Of a stretch of 52,649 nucleotides of DNA, positions 8,269-16,567 are shown in pieces. Source of the stretch: Deltaproteobacteria bacterium (GTDB lineage Bacteria > Desulfobacterota > Desulfarculia > Adiutricales > JAFDHD01); contig JAFDHD010000012.1 of the NCBI GenBank assembly GCA_019308995.1, positions 1 to 52,649 on the forward strand, written 5' to 3'. A model generated the notes under the pieces. The model saw only the letters and a list, made by a program, of their open reading frames with translations, ran no database searches and was not told where the DNA came from. The first letter of the stretch is position 1; every line of letters begins with the position of its first letter. Made by a program: the position numbers and the translations under genes.

Positions 8269-9612
8269 ATGAATAATTTGGACCTCGATCCGCGATTGCC
8301 TGTCCTCCAGAACGCTGATCTCAGGGACAAGATCGTCCTGGTTCGCGTGGACCACAACGTGGTTAAGAAAGGGGAAATTCGCGACCCCTATCGTATTGAC
8401 GCCACATTTGGTACACTTTACAACATCGTAGAACGCGGCGGCCGACTCATCCTCATGACTCACATCGGCCGAACGCGCGACAAAAAAACCGGCCGGATTA
8501 AGGTTGGAGATGAAACTGCGGTTCAGCCGGTTGTTGAGTATCTGGAGCGGAAGCTGCACACCAGGTTCACGATTCCTGAGTTTCCGGTTGATCCTGAAAG
8601 AGGCGTCAGAGAGATTGATGCTTCCATTAACTGGCATATCCGGGATCTGCGCGCCCACCGAATCGGAGGCATCTATCTGCCAAATACCCGCTGGTTTGAG
8701 GGCGAGGAAGCCACAGGCGAAAAGAGGCAGCGATTTGCCTCGCAGCTGGCCGCTCTAGCTGATGTCTATGTTAATGACGCCTTCGGCTCATGGCAATCCC
8801 ACGCTTCTACTTCTGATGTCGCTGAATATCTGCCCAGCTTTGCAGGCTTTCTCCTCCAAAAGGAACTCAGTAACCTCAAGCATATCCTGGAACCTGAACG
8901 GCCCTTCCTTGCCGTGGTTGCCGGAGCTAAATACGATACCAAGATCGGCCCCCTCAAAAAAATATACCAGAAGGTTGATAATCTCATCCTGGGCGGGGTT
9001 ATTTACAACACCTTTCTTTGCGCCAAATATGATCTCAAGATCGCCGGAGTGAACGAAGACGACATAAAGGCTGCCAGGGACCTGGTTGAACAGGACCGGG
9101 AGGCCAAAAAGCTGATCGAGCTGCCTCTGGTGATCGAATCGGATATAATTGAAGGGCGGATTGAAGGTAAGTATAGAACCCGCAGCATCAAGGATCTCAA
9201 GAAGGGAGAGGCGCCCGGTTACTTTCTGGACGTCGCGCCCGAATCTTTCGATTCCCCCGGTGTATCCGAAGTCATTAGATCCGCCAAAACTATATTCGTA
9301 AATGCGGTTATGGGGTTCACCCCCCACTTTTACGAGGGGTCTGCAAAACTGGACCAGGCCATTGATCAGAACATGCACGCTCAAAAATTCTACGGCGGGG
9401 GCGACACCCTTCAGGAGTTTAAAAATCTTTCCCCTGGGCTGTATCTCGCCGCCATGGACAGCGCTCAGTATTACTTCTTTACAGGGGGTGGGACGGTTCT
9501 TAAGGCCATCGAGGACGGCACACCATACGATCTCGCACCGGTCAAGGCCCTGATCGAAAATGCAGGGAAAAAGCTGGAACAATCAAAGCGGCATTACGAC
9601 CCAAACAACTAA
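8269..9612 (+). CDS. Divergent phosphoglycerate kinase family protein
   Basis: The 447-residue protein matches phosphoglycerate kinase along its length: IVLVRVDHNV, DPYRIDATFGTLYNIVERGG, THIGRTR, LPNTRWFEGEE, YVNDAFGSW, VVAGAKYDTKIGPL, and the C-terminal GGGDTLQEF and FFTGGGTVLKAIEDG. The enzyme family transfers phosphate between 1,3-bisphosphoglycerate and ADP in glycolysis. Several usual residues differ. The G-T-A-H-R-A loop, whose Arg binds 3-phosphoglycerate, is GSWQSHAS here. The nucleotide-binding W-N-G-P-x-G-V-F-E segment is VNAVMGFTPHF. The protein is about 50 residues longer than typical bacterial enzymes, and no other glycolysis gene is adjacent. AGGAG lies nine bases before ATG 8269. 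It could be the working enzyme of a divergent lineage or a paralogue with a new role. Confidence 0.8.
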   Translation: MNNLDLDPRLPVLQNADLRDKIVLVRVDHNVVKKGEIRDPYRIDATFGTLYNIVERGGRLILMTHIGRTRDKKTGRIKVGDETAVQPVVEYLERKLHTRFTIPEFPVDPERGVREIDASINWHIRDLRAHRIGGIYLPNTRWFEGEEATGEKRQRFASQLAALADVYVNDAFGSWQSHASTSDVAEYLPSFAGFLLQKELSNLKHILEPERPFLAVVAGAKYDTKIGPLKKIYQKVDNLILGGVIYNTFLCAKYDLKIAGVNEDDIKAARDLVEQDREAKKLIELPLVIESDIIEGRIEGKYRTRSIKDLKKGEAPGYFLDVAPESFDSPGVSEVIRSAKTIFVNAVMGFTPHFYEGSAKLDQAIDQNMHAQKFYGGGDTLQEFKNLSPGLYLAAMDSAQYYFFTGGGTVLKAIEDGTPYDLAPVKALIENAGKKLEQSKRHYDPNN

Positions 9613-10535
9613 TCACTCTCAGCCATTACTGTTTTCCACCGTCCGTCTTTCATGACGATGCGTGACGGCTCATCGGGCCGGGGCGGCTGTTTGGAGCCTG
9701 AAATGGAGTATTCCGGGTCGTGTGGCAGCTTGACCCCAAATCCATCCGGCGTAGAAAAAGCCTGAGGTAAAATCGGTTGGATCTTGCGGGAGGCGGCCGC
9801 GGTTAAAAGCTGACCAGTAGTCGAAAACTCCGAGAGCTCCTCCATGGTTTTCAATGTAGGCGGCATAAGCAGTATTTTGCCAGCCTCCTGCTGTTTAAGT
9901 GCATCCGCTGGAGTTATCCAGAGTGATTCGGTCATCTCAACAGAATCATGAATGGGCGCCTGATTTCGCGGCATTCGCGCCAGCAGGAAACGGGTATTAA
10001 ATCGTTTGAATTCATTTTCCGGAGTGATCCAGTGGGCGTAAGGTTCAAGGAGATCAAGGCTGTAGCGGATGTCTTCCTTTTGAGCTAACTCTTTTAACGA
10101 TATCTCCTGATTGTGCAGTTTTGACCGATACGCATTATAGCGGCTGTTGATTTCGTGTTCGCTAAAATCTATCTTCCCTCCAGAGGTGTGAGCGGCCAAC
10201 AAAACACCGGCCTCCTCAAATGTCTCACGCACCGCAGCGAAAAACAGGCCAAAGGTCTTCTCTTTCGAAAGACCCGGCTCGTTCAGCTTCAGCTTCGCCT
10301 CTTCGGCTGAAAGACCCTGACCGTATGCGGCCAGGCTAGAATCGCAGTCCGCCTCATCCAGCCGGCCGCCCGGGAACACAAAAGCGCTTCCCATAAAAGA
10401 CTGCTTCTGGTGGCGCTGCATTAGAAAAAGTTCAAAAGGTGCACCGTCTTTATCCCGCGTCAGGATCACGGTCGCCGCATCGAACAACCTTGATTCTTTT
10501 GAAGTATCGCTTTCCTTGCTATAAAAAGGCTGCAT
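9609..10535 (-). CDS. Nudix hydrolase, NUDT19-like (long-insert Nudix box)
   Basis: The 308-residue protein carries a Nudix box split by an insertion. FVFPGGRLDEAD is followed about 40 residues later by FFAAVRETFEEAGVLL, giving the R-E-x-x-E-E-x-G core that binds the divalent metal. This layout is found in the NUDT19 / coenzyme A diphosphatase-like group, so CoA or acyl-CoA hydrolysis is a reasonable guess in this CoA-rich region. The last 80 residues are poorly conserved and include KQPPRPDEPSR. An upstream extension to 10706 is open but rich in basic residues and lacks similarity, so ATG 10535 (or the adjacent ATG 10538) is preferred; neither has a clear ribosome site. It overlaps the end of the kinase gene by four bases, tail to tail. 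Confidence 0.75.
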   Translation of the reverse strand: MQPFYSKESDTSKESRLFDAATVILTRDKDGAPFELFLMQRHQKQSFMGSAFVFPGGRLDEADCDSSLAAYGQGLSAEEAKLKLNEPGLSKEKTFGLFFAAVRETFEEAGVLLAAHTSGGKIDFSEHEINSRYNAYRSKLHNQEISLKELAQKEDIRYSLDLLEPYAHWITPENEFKRFNTRFLLARMPRNQAPIHDSVEMTESLWITPADALKQQEAGKILLMPPTLKTMEELSEFSTTGQLLTAAASRKIQPILPQAFSTPDGFGVKLPHDPEYSISGSKQPPRPDEPSRIVMKDGRWKTVMAESD

Positions 10536-10538
10536 CAT

Positions 10539-11011
10539 AACTGTTAGTATTTCATATCTTGCAAGATAAATTTTCTTACGGCGATAAATATTAGACAGCC
10601 TGTTTGGAATAATCAAGGGTTTTCTATGCCACATACAGGTATCGTCAATTTTTATAAGAATATCGTATTTTTTTTTGCGCCTAAAGTTACTTCTTTGCGT
10701 TTTCACTAATCGATCGTTTTTTCAAAGCAATAAAGGCCTTCTTCTGATACAGGGTTACCCTCATGGCCCTCAATTAAAATCGGCACCTGGAACTTTACTA
10801 TGCCGTTCCTTGCTCCGGGGCCGTCTTGCATCCGATCAGCGAGAGGTTTTCTTTGGATTATATCGCTTACACAATCGAGCTAGAGTATGGGAGTAACCTT
10901 AAAATATCAGCTAACCCCAAAATCACTAACCCAAAATCAGTTGCACGAAAAATTATTACATGCTAACCTCCCTGCACAATTTGATTTTTTTTCTAAAAAA
11001 AGGAGCTAGGC
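10539..11011. other. Intergenic region, divergent promoters expected
   Basis: This 470-base stretch separates the divergent Nudix and crotonase genes. Short open frames exist in it but look random. AAAAAAGGAG just before 11012 is the ribosome site of the next gene. No hairpin with a T run and no RNA gene was recognised. Confidence 0.4.
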
Positions 11012-11845
11012 ATGGCGATTGAACCACGGTTTTACAAGATCGAAAGAGACGGACCGGTCATTGTTTGGAAGTTTTCGAATCCTCCCCAGAACCTGGCGAC
11101 AATCGAGTCGGGTCAGGAGTTAGTGGAGCTTGTACAGGAGTTTGATAAGGATCCTGAGCTGCGCGTGGGCATTATCACCAGTGCCACGCCCGGGATGTTC
11201 ATTCAGCATTTTGATGTTTCTTCGATCCTGGATTGGGCTGAGAACTTAAGCAAGGCCTCAGAAGAAGAGGTAGCGCAGCAGATGTCCATGCTTCCTCCAC
11301 CACAAGGTATTGGATCGCATACCTCTAAGCCGCTCATCTGCGCCATTAACGGTCCGGTGGAGGGCGGCGGCTGTGAAATGGCCCTGGGCTGCGATATCCG
11401 CTTCATTGCCCGGGACGCCTTCATGGGCCAGCCAGAAGTCAATGCCGGTTTCCCTCCGGGTGGTGGAGGGACCCAGCGTCTGGCTCGTCTGCTAGGGGTG
11501 GGTAAGGCGCTGGAACTCTGCCTGACCGGCCGCCGGATTTACGCGGATGAAGCCGAGCGCCTTGGCCTGGTCACCAAGGCTTGCGATCCGGAAGAACTCA
11601 TGCCCACGGTCATGGCCTTTGCTCAAGCCCTCGCGGCCAGGCCGCCGGTAGGGGTTTCAATTATCAAGAAAGCTATTTATGAGGGTGTGGACATGACCTT
11701 ACAGGAAGGCCTTATTCTTGAGAGGAAGCTGTTTTTTGAGGCCATCCGGAGTAAGGAAGCGGTCGAATTGATGCGTTTGTATGTCTCGACCGGGCAGGAC
11801 CGTGAAAAGCTGGCCGCCATGCTCGAGGATCAACAACAAGATTAA
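11012..11845 (+). CDS. Enoyl-CoA hydratase/isomerase (crotonase) family protein
   Basis: The 277-residue protein has the crotonase core. It keeps both catalytic glutamates of true hydratases: Glu122 in [19 protein letters not shown] and Glu142 in [20 protein letters not shown]. It should therefore add water to an enoyl-CoA double bond, although the isomerase and dehydrogenase variants of the superfamily cannot be excluded. The oxyanion-hole segment around residues 60-70 ([12 protein letters not shown]) departs from the usual A-G-A-D-I/L, which may reflect an unusual acyl group. AAAAAAGGAG precedes ATG 11012. It is the first gene of a plus-strand group with the DUF35 protein, a thiolase and an epimerase-like protein, so it probably acts in one beta-oxidation-like route. 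Confidence 0.85.
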   Translation: MAIEPRFYKIERDGPVIVWKFSNPPQNLATIESGQELVELVQEFDKDPELRVGIITSATPGMFIQHFDVSSILDWAENLSKASEEEVAQQMSMLPPPQGIGSHTSKPLICAINGPVEGGGCEMALGCDIRFIARDAFMGQPEVNAGFPPGGGGTQRLARLLGVGKALELCLTGRRIYADEAERLGLVTKACDPEELMPTVMAFAQALAARPPVGVSIIKKAIYEGVDMTLQEGLILERKLFFEAIRSKEAVELMRLYVSTGQDREKLAAMLEDQQQD

Positions 11846-11890
11846 GGTTCAACAGGCTACTTAAAAATCATTATCAAATGGAGTTCAAGC

Positions 11891-12322
11891 ATGAGTGAAG
11901 AAAAGACTGGGAAAAAACAAGTACCCTTGAAGCCGGGTATATTCAGGATCCCTGACAAACCTGGCGAGAAGCCCTATCTGATTGCATCCCGGTGCAAGGA
12001 ATGCGGGAAGTATTTCTTTCCCCAGCGGACGATCTGCCTAAATTGCGGTCAGACGTCCCTGGAGGAAGCGCCTTTAAAAGGGCGAGGTAAGGTTTATACT
12101 TACACGGTGGCCCAGCAGCAGCTTCCGGGCGCGCTGGTGCAGGTGCCTTATGCCATTGCCATTGTATTGATGGAGGAGGGCTGCCAGATTCACACCGTGG
12201 TGACCGAGGACTGGGAGAATCTCGAAGTTGATATGGACGTGGAGGTTTACTTCGAGAAGATGAGTGAAGATCAGGAAGGCAACGACCAGCTCGCATACAA
12301 GTTCAGAGCTGTGAAGGCCTAG
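11891..12322 (+). CDS. DUF35 (Zn-ribbon / OB-fold) acyl-CoA-binding partner protein
   Basis: The 143-residue protein has the DUF35 layout. An N-terminal helix is followed by a rubredoxin-like zinc ribbon (CKECGKYFFPQRTICLNCGQ) and an OB-fold (GRGKVYTYTVAQQQLPGAL). Members of this family form complexes with thiolases. Examples are BbsA with BbsB in anaerobic toluene degradation, and the archaeal acetoacetyl-CoA thiolase/HMG-CoA synthase complex, where the protein helps pass acyl-CoA between sites. The adjacent gene at 12356 encodes a thiolase, and I infer that the two work together. A hydratase gene lies 45 bases upstream. Confidence 0.85.
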   Translation: MSEEKTGKKQVPLKPGIFRIPDKPGEKPYLIASRCKECGKYFFPQRTICLNCGQTSLEEAPLKGRGKVYTYTVAQQQLPGALVQVPYAIAIVLMEEGCQIHTVVTEDWENLEVDMDVEVYFEKMSEDQEGNDQLAYKFRAVKA

Positions 12323-12355
12323 TCGGGAAGTTATTTTCCGTGAAGGAGGAGAAGC

Positions 12356-13513
12356 GTGCCTAATGTAAAAGCTTGGAAAAAGATGAGGGAGGTTTGCATC
12401 GTCGGTATTGGCCTGCACAAGTTCGGACGCTGGCCGGACAAGGGAGTGGGAGATTTGGGCCGCGAGGCCATCCAGGCCGCGCTCGAAGACGCCGGCGCCG
12501 AGTTTAAGGATATTGAGGCCGGGTTCAGCGGCCGGGTGCAGAGCGTTACAGGGACCGGCCAGCAAGTCTTTGGCGAAATGGGCCAGCCTGGTATCCTGAT
12601 TGACAATGTTGAGAAGGCCTGCGCCAGTTCTTCGACCGCGGTCAGGATCGCCACCTGGGCCGTTGGAGCCGGTCTTTATGATGTCGTTCTTTGCACCGGT
12701 GTGGAGAAGATGCGTCGGGGTCTGGTAACAGCCGGCGGTGGCGGGCCAGGGGCGCCTTATTCATATCTGATGGGCATGTTTTTGATGCCGGCTGAGTATG
12801 CCATGCGCGCCAGGCGGCACATAGCGGACTATGGCACCGCGCCGGAGATGTTCGGTCAGGTCTCGGTCAAGAATCATAAGAATGCGACCATGAATCCCAT
12901 GGCTCAGTATCAGCAGGCATTGAGCCTTGAGGAGGTCATGAACAGCCGTATGATCGCAGACCCCATCACTCTATATATGTGTTCTCCCACTACGGATGGG
13001 GCTTCGGCCGCGGTGATTTGCGCCAAGGAGGTGGCGCATCGTTTCAAAGGCAAGCCCATCACCATTGCCGGGTGGAGCAGCGGGACGCCCGAGTATAATC
13101 CCCGGAGTGTGGGCGGCGACGTGTCCGAAGGTTTTATTGCCCGGCTGGCTCGTGAGGCGTATGAGCTGGCCAGTGTTGGGCCTGAAGATATTGATGTGGC
13201 GCAAGTGCATGACGCCTTTGCGCCTGGTGAGGTTTTCGCCATTGAGGAGTGTGGGTTTTGCCCTTCAGGCGAAGGCGGTAAATTCGTCTGGGAGGGAAAG
13301 GCGAATATTGACGGCGAGGTCCCGGTCAATACCGACGGCGGATTAGAGAGCCGGGGGCATCCCATGGGAGCGACGGGTATTGCCCAGATGGCTGAGATCG
13401 TCTCTCAGCTCAGGGGCGAAGCCGGCCCAAGGCAGGTGCCTGGCAACCCCAAAGTGGGATTGACCCACAACGTCGGCCTGGGCGGCTGCAATGTTTTTAT
13501 TTTAAAGAAATAA
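12356..13513 (+). CDS. Thiolase-family protein (SCP-x/acetyl-CoA acetyltransferase-like), DUF35 partner
   Basis: The 385-residue protein belongs to the thiolase branch that includes SCP-x and BbsB. The nucleophilic cysteine lies in DNVEKACASSSTAVRIA. The C-terminal half carries VAQVHDAFAPGEVFAIE, NTDGGLESRGHPMGATG (catalytic His) and THNVGLGGCNVFILKK. Such enzymes cleave or form 3-oxoacyl-CoA. The start is GTG 12356, fixed by AAGGAGGA five bases upstream. The gene follows the DUF35 gene by 33 bases, the arrangement of bbsA-bbsB, so a heteromeric thiolase is likely. The acyl substrate, for example a benzoylsuccinyl-like or branched 3-oxoacyl-CoA, is not determined by the sequence. Confidence 0.87.
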   Translation: MPNVKAWKKMREVCIVGIGLHKFGRWPDKGVGDLGREAIQAALEDAGAEFKDIEAGFSGRVQSVTGTGQQVFGEMGQPGILIDNVEKACASSSTAVRIATWAVGAGLYDVVLCTGVEKMRRGLVTAGGGGPGAPYSYLMGMFLMPAEYAMRARRHIADYGTAPEMFGQVSVKNHKNATMNPMAQYQQALSLEEVMNSRMIADPITLYMCSPTTDGASAAVICAKEVAHRFKGKPITIAGWSSGTPEYNPRSVGGDVSEGFIARLAREAYELASVGPEDIDVAQVHDAFAPGEVFAIEECGFCPSGEGGKFVWEGKANIDGEVPVNTDGGLESRGHPMGATGIAQMAEIVSQLRGEAGPRQVPGNPKVGLTHNVGLGGCNVFILKK

Positions 13514-13626
13514 AAAAGTCGCAGTGGCCTCCTGCGAGCCCTGTACAAGCTCCTCATCAGGGGTCAATGTTTTGAAAAGATTAACCTTCAGCACTTCGGG
13601 TCATGAAGAAACTTGGAGGAGGACAT

Positions 13627-14001
13627 ATGAAAAAAGGCATTCATCATGTGGGGCTCGCTGTCCGGAGCGTGGACGAAGTAGCCCGCTTCCTGAATGAGCT
13701 TTTTGGGGCTGAGCTTACCGATTATTCGATGGAAACAAATGAATTTTTTTCCCGCATGGTTCAAGTGGGAGAGGGGTTTTTCGAGCTGTTAGAACCCAGA
13801 GGCGCGAATGGCCTGATCGAAAGGTTCCTCAAGTCCAATGGAGAGGGGATTCATCACGTTTCAATGCTTGTCGAGGATCTGGAGGAAGTGCTGAAGGTCT
13901 GTGAAAAAAAAGGCATGACTGTCCTTGGCCGCCGTTTTATACATCCCCAAAGCGCCCATGGAATCCTGATCGAGCTTCTTCCAGCAGACGAATTAAAATA
14001 A
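13627..14001 (+). CDS. VOC-family protein, methylmalonyl-CoA epimerase-like
   Basis: The 124-residue protein is a single glyoxalase-fold (VOC) unit. Its motif set GIHHVGLAV, EGFFELLEP, GIHHVSMLV and GILIELLP supplies the His and Glu/Gln metal ligands found in methylmalonyl-CoA epimerase. That enzyme moves a proton at C2 of an acyl-CoA. The start is ATG 13627, because GGAGGAGG lies just upstream; an ATG eight codons earlier lacks a ribosome site. It is about ten residues shorter than typical epimerases and may act on another 2-methyl-branched acyl-CoA. It lies 113 bases after the thiolase gene and is probably part of the same transcription unit. Confidence 0.78.
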   Translation: MKKGIHHVGLAVRSVDEVARFLNELFGAELTDYSMETNEFFSRMVQVGEGFFELLEPRGANGLIERFLKSNGEGIHHVSMLVEDLEEVLKVCEKKGMTVLGRRFIHPQSAHGILIELLPADELK

Positions 14002-14087
14002 ATATTCTTTTTTGATAACGGCCTCGAAAAATTTCTGATCTAAGTCACAGTTCCGGTTGCTTAGGAGGGGTGGAGCTTTTTGTTGAG

Positions 14088-14112
14088 GTCATTCCTGCGA
14101 AGGCAGAAACCA
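14088..14112. repeat. REP-like intergenic palindrome
   Basis: The stretch GTCATTCCTGCGAAGGCAGA resembles the common short palindromic repeat GTCATTCC(T/C)GCGAA-GC-GGAA found in many proteobacterial chromosomes. TCCTGC pairs imperfectly with GGCAGA. Only one copy was seen in the window. Confidence 0.4.
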
Positions 14113-14220
14113 TATACTAAAAAAAAATAAGGACAGAATAGATATTATTATGATAACCGTCCAAGTTTTATTTTAAGCCCCTTTTAAAAAACAAGATAAC
14201 AAGGTTTTAGAGATTCTAAA

Positions 14221-14454
14221 ATGAATGACACGCCGCAACTGAGATTCATGTCCGATCTCATTGAAGATAATGGGAAGGTTTTAGGAGAAAACCCATACAT
14301 TTTATATGACGAGAAAGAAGTCAGTTATGCAGAATTCGACCGGGCGACCTGTGGCGCGGCAAATTTCCTGGTGGCTCAGGGCGCAAAGCCTGGGGATGGT
14401 CTGGCCATTCTCATGGGCAACTGCCCGGAGTTTTTAACAGGCGAAAACGGTTAG
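14221..14454 (+). pseudogene. N-terminal remnant of an AMP-forming acyl-CoA ligase
   Basis: The 77 codons match the start of AMP-dependent acyl-CoA ligases: a leader, then NPYILYDEKEVSYAEFDRAT and GAKPGDGLAILMGNCPEFL. Functional ligases are 500-600 residues long and have the nucleotide-binding and hinge motifs. Here the frame ends six residues after PEFL, and no other ligase motif follows before the next gene at 14507. I conclude that all but the first 70 or so residues have been lost, with a VOC gene now directly downstream. A complete ligase remains at 38689-40413. The short peptide may or may not be translated, since no good ribosome site is present. Confidence 0.65.
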
Positions 14455-14506
14455 CTGTTTATCAGGTCTCACAGAAGCACCCCATAAAAACACAAGGAGG
14501 TTTCGC

Positions 14507-15487
14507 ATGGCTGTTAACGTATCACCTCTGGTTCACATAGAAATCGCGGTACATGAAGCGGAAGAGGCATGTCAATTCCTGCACAACGTCTTTGGCGCGG
14601 AAAAGGTGCAGGAGGAGTTCGCCAGCTTTCTGGATGGACCCAACGCTAGGGTTATCCACGTCGGACTTGGCGATGTGGTGCTCCAATTCATCCAGCCCAT
14701 TGCCACACAGGGTTCCTGGTACGAGCAGTTGAAGACCAAGGGCCCGGGGGTGCATAATCTCACCTTCGTGGTGGACAGCATGGAAGAAACACTAAAGGCC
14801 TTGGAAGAAGAGGACGCTTCTCCTCTCTTTTCATTTCCCCTGGACTGGAGCAAGCTTATTGATCCCGCAAACCTCAAACCGAACGTGCCGCCGGTATATA
14901 TGATGAACACCATGGAGAAGATCGGTTTCCATTTGGAACTGAGTGAATCGCCAGCAGTGCAGGCGCCGGAAGCAGCAAAATATGCCACCGGGGCCGACGA
15001 ACTCATAGGTAACGTCTCGCCCATGCTGCACATCGAACTTGTCGTTCATGACGTGGAAGAAACATACCAATTCCTTCATAAGGTCTTTGGCTCGGAAATG
15101 GTGGAACAGGATTTTGCCCGGTTTTTAGACAGCCCGTTCATGAAAATACTGCATGTCAATCTGGGCGATGTGGTCCTGCAATACTGTCAGCCGCTTGTGG
15201 AGCAGGGTTCCTGGTATGAGCAATTAAGAGACAAGGGGCCTGGAGTGCACAACATTACCTTTATAGTTAATAATATGGATGAAACAATAAAAGCTATAGA
15301 GAGCCAGGGAGCTCAGGACCTTTTTACGTTTCCGCTTGACTGGGGTCAGCTTGTGGGTTCCGAAAATGTCAAGCCGAACGTCCCTCCGGTGCATATGGTC
15401 AACACCATGGAAAAGCTTGGGTTCCATCTGGAACTGGGCGAAAGGCCGACCGATAAAGAAATAAACTTTTTATATAAACAAGTCTGA
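14507..15487 (+). CDS. Tandem-duplicated VOC (glyoxalase-fold) protein
   Basis: The 326-residue protein consists of two homologous halves, about residues 3-150 and 168-318. Each half has the same series of motifs: HIEIAVHEAEEACQFLHNVF versus HIELVVHDVEETYQFLHKVF, LGDVVLQFIQP versus LGDVVLQYCQP, GPGVHNLTFVV versus GPGVHNITFIV, and GFHLEL in both. The His, Gln, His and Glu in these motifs match the metal ligands of methylmalonyl-CoA epimerase. Each half therefore appears complete, and the protein may hold two active sites or form a pseudo-dimer. AAGGAGG precedes ATG 14507. It directly follows the broken acyl-CoA ligase gene. Function beyond metal-dependent acyl-CoA or small-molecule chemistry is not clear. 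Confidence 0.8.
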   Translation: MAVNVSPLVHIEIAVHEAEEACQFLHNVFGAEKVQEEFASFLDGPNARVIHVGLGDVVLQFIQPIATQGSWYEQLKTKGPGVHNLTFVVDSMEETLKALEEEDASPLFSFPLDWSKLIDPANLKPNVPPVYMMNTMEKIGFHLELSESPAVQAPEAAKYATGADELIGNVSPMLHIELVVHDVEETYQFLHKVFGSEMVEQDFARFLDSPFMKILHVNLGDVVLQYCQPLVEQGSWYEQLRDKGPGVHNITFIVNNMDETIKAIESQGAQDLFTFPLDWGQLVGSENVKPNVPPVHMVNTMEKLGFHLELGERPTDKEINFLYKQV

Positions 15488-15704
15488 GAGGGCGCAGATA
15501 CAGCGGATTTTATGCGGTGGGGCTGCTGCATAAGGTCGGGCTTAAACTATTTTCAAAATTTTTCCGAACGCATCTAGGTGCTGGCGCCTGAGCAGAAGCT
15601 TGAGTGCCAGGGGAAGGCTTGTTTATTTTCTTGATTTTTTTTAGGCCTTTCCTTAACGTAAGAACAAGATTCCCAAAAGATATACAGGTTTACAGTCGGT
15701 AAAA

Positions 15705-16292
15705 ATGACATTGCTTGGCTGGAATAAGCTGATATTATTAATTGTTTTTCTATTGCTGCCTTCCCAGCTCGAAGGATTCAAGCGTTTTAATCACATCAGG
15801 GATTTTGATCCGTACTTCAAGAAATACTCAAAAAGGTTTTTCGGACCAGGTTTTAATTGGCGCTATTTCAAATCCCAGGCTATTGCAGAATCCGGCCTCA
15901 GACCCGGTGCCCGATCCAGGGTTGGCGCGGTCGGGCTCATGCAGATTATGCCAGCGACTTACAAAGAGATTGCCAGGAAATATCCATATATAAAAGGCAG
16001 CCGGGAACATCCACGCTGGAACGTTGCGGCGGGTATCTATTATGACCGGCAGTTATGGAAGACCTGGAAGGCCAAGCGTCCTTTTGAAGATCGTCTGGCC
16101 TTCATGTTTGGGTCTTTCAACGCCGGGAAAGGCAACATTTTAAAGGCTCAAAGAATGGCCACCCGGAAGGGGCTCAATCCCAACCTCTGGCAATCTATGG
16201 CATCAACCCTGCCAAACGTCACAGGCAAACGAAGCAGAGAGACCATCGCTTATGTCGAAAAAATTATCCATGTCAAGGAGGTCTTGAGGTAA
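15705..16292 (+). CDS. Lytic transglycosylase (SLT domain)
   Basis: The 195-residue protein has an N-terminal signal or anchor (MTLLGWNKLILLIVFLLLPS). It then shows the goose-lysozyme-like SLT fold: SQAIAESGLRPGARSRVGAV with the catalytic Glu in AESGL, then GLMQIMPATYKEIA, then AFMFGSFNAGKGNILKAQ. Such enzymes cut the glycan strands of peptidoglycan and release anhydromuropeptides. It resembles the MltF/Slt type catalytic domain without extra binding domains. Its stop codon overlaps the start of the next gene (TAATG), so translation is coupled to the DUF350 gene. Confidence 0.85.
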   Translation: MTLLGWNKLILLIVFLLLPSQLEGFKRFNHIRDFDPYFKKYSKRFFGPGFNWRYFKSQAIAESGLRPGARSRVGAVGLMQIMPATYKEIARKYPYIKGSREHPRWNVAAGIYYDRQLWKTWKAKRPFEDRLAFMFGSFNAGKGNILKAQRMATRKGLNPNLWQSMASTLPNVTGKRSRETIAYVEKIIHVKEVLR

Positions 16293-16516
16293 TGGAATTC
16301 ACAATTACCTTGCTTAATTTCTTCTATGCTCTTGGTGGAGCCGTACTGGCGTTGATTTTTATGATCATCGGCTACAGGTTGTTTGACCGGATCACCCCTT
16401 TCGACACCTCCACTGAACTGGCTGGGGGGAATGTGGCGGTTGGTATCGTTATTGGTTCGATATTCATCGGTTTAGGCGTCGCCATAGGCCTGGTAGTCGG
16501 TTTAGGCCTCAATTAA
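16292..16516 (+). CDS. DUF350 family small membrane protein
   Basis: The 74-residue protein has two hydrophobic segments separated by DRITPFDTSTELAGGNVAVG. The charged loop followed by G-N-x-A-V-G-I-V-x-G is the DUF350 signature. DUF350 proteins are small inner-membrane proteins of unknown role and often sit beside membrane-stress or spermidine-related genes. This one is half the usual length, since many members have two such units. It overlaps the lytic transglycosylase stop by one base, suggesting a joint envelope role. Confidence 0.75.
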   Translation: MEFTITLLNFFYALGGAVLALIFMIIGYRLFDRITPFDTSTELAGGNVAVGIVIGSIFIGLGVAIGLVVGLGLN

Positions 16517-16567
16517 TAAAGGCTAAATTGATTTAAAACCGCCCTTTCCTTGAGGAGACAGCACAAT

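Noticed and set aside
10675-10896. Open frame between the Nudix and crotonase genes
   Set aside because: It overlaps the probable upstream region of the Nudix gene, has no ribosome site, and its product shows no recognisable motif.
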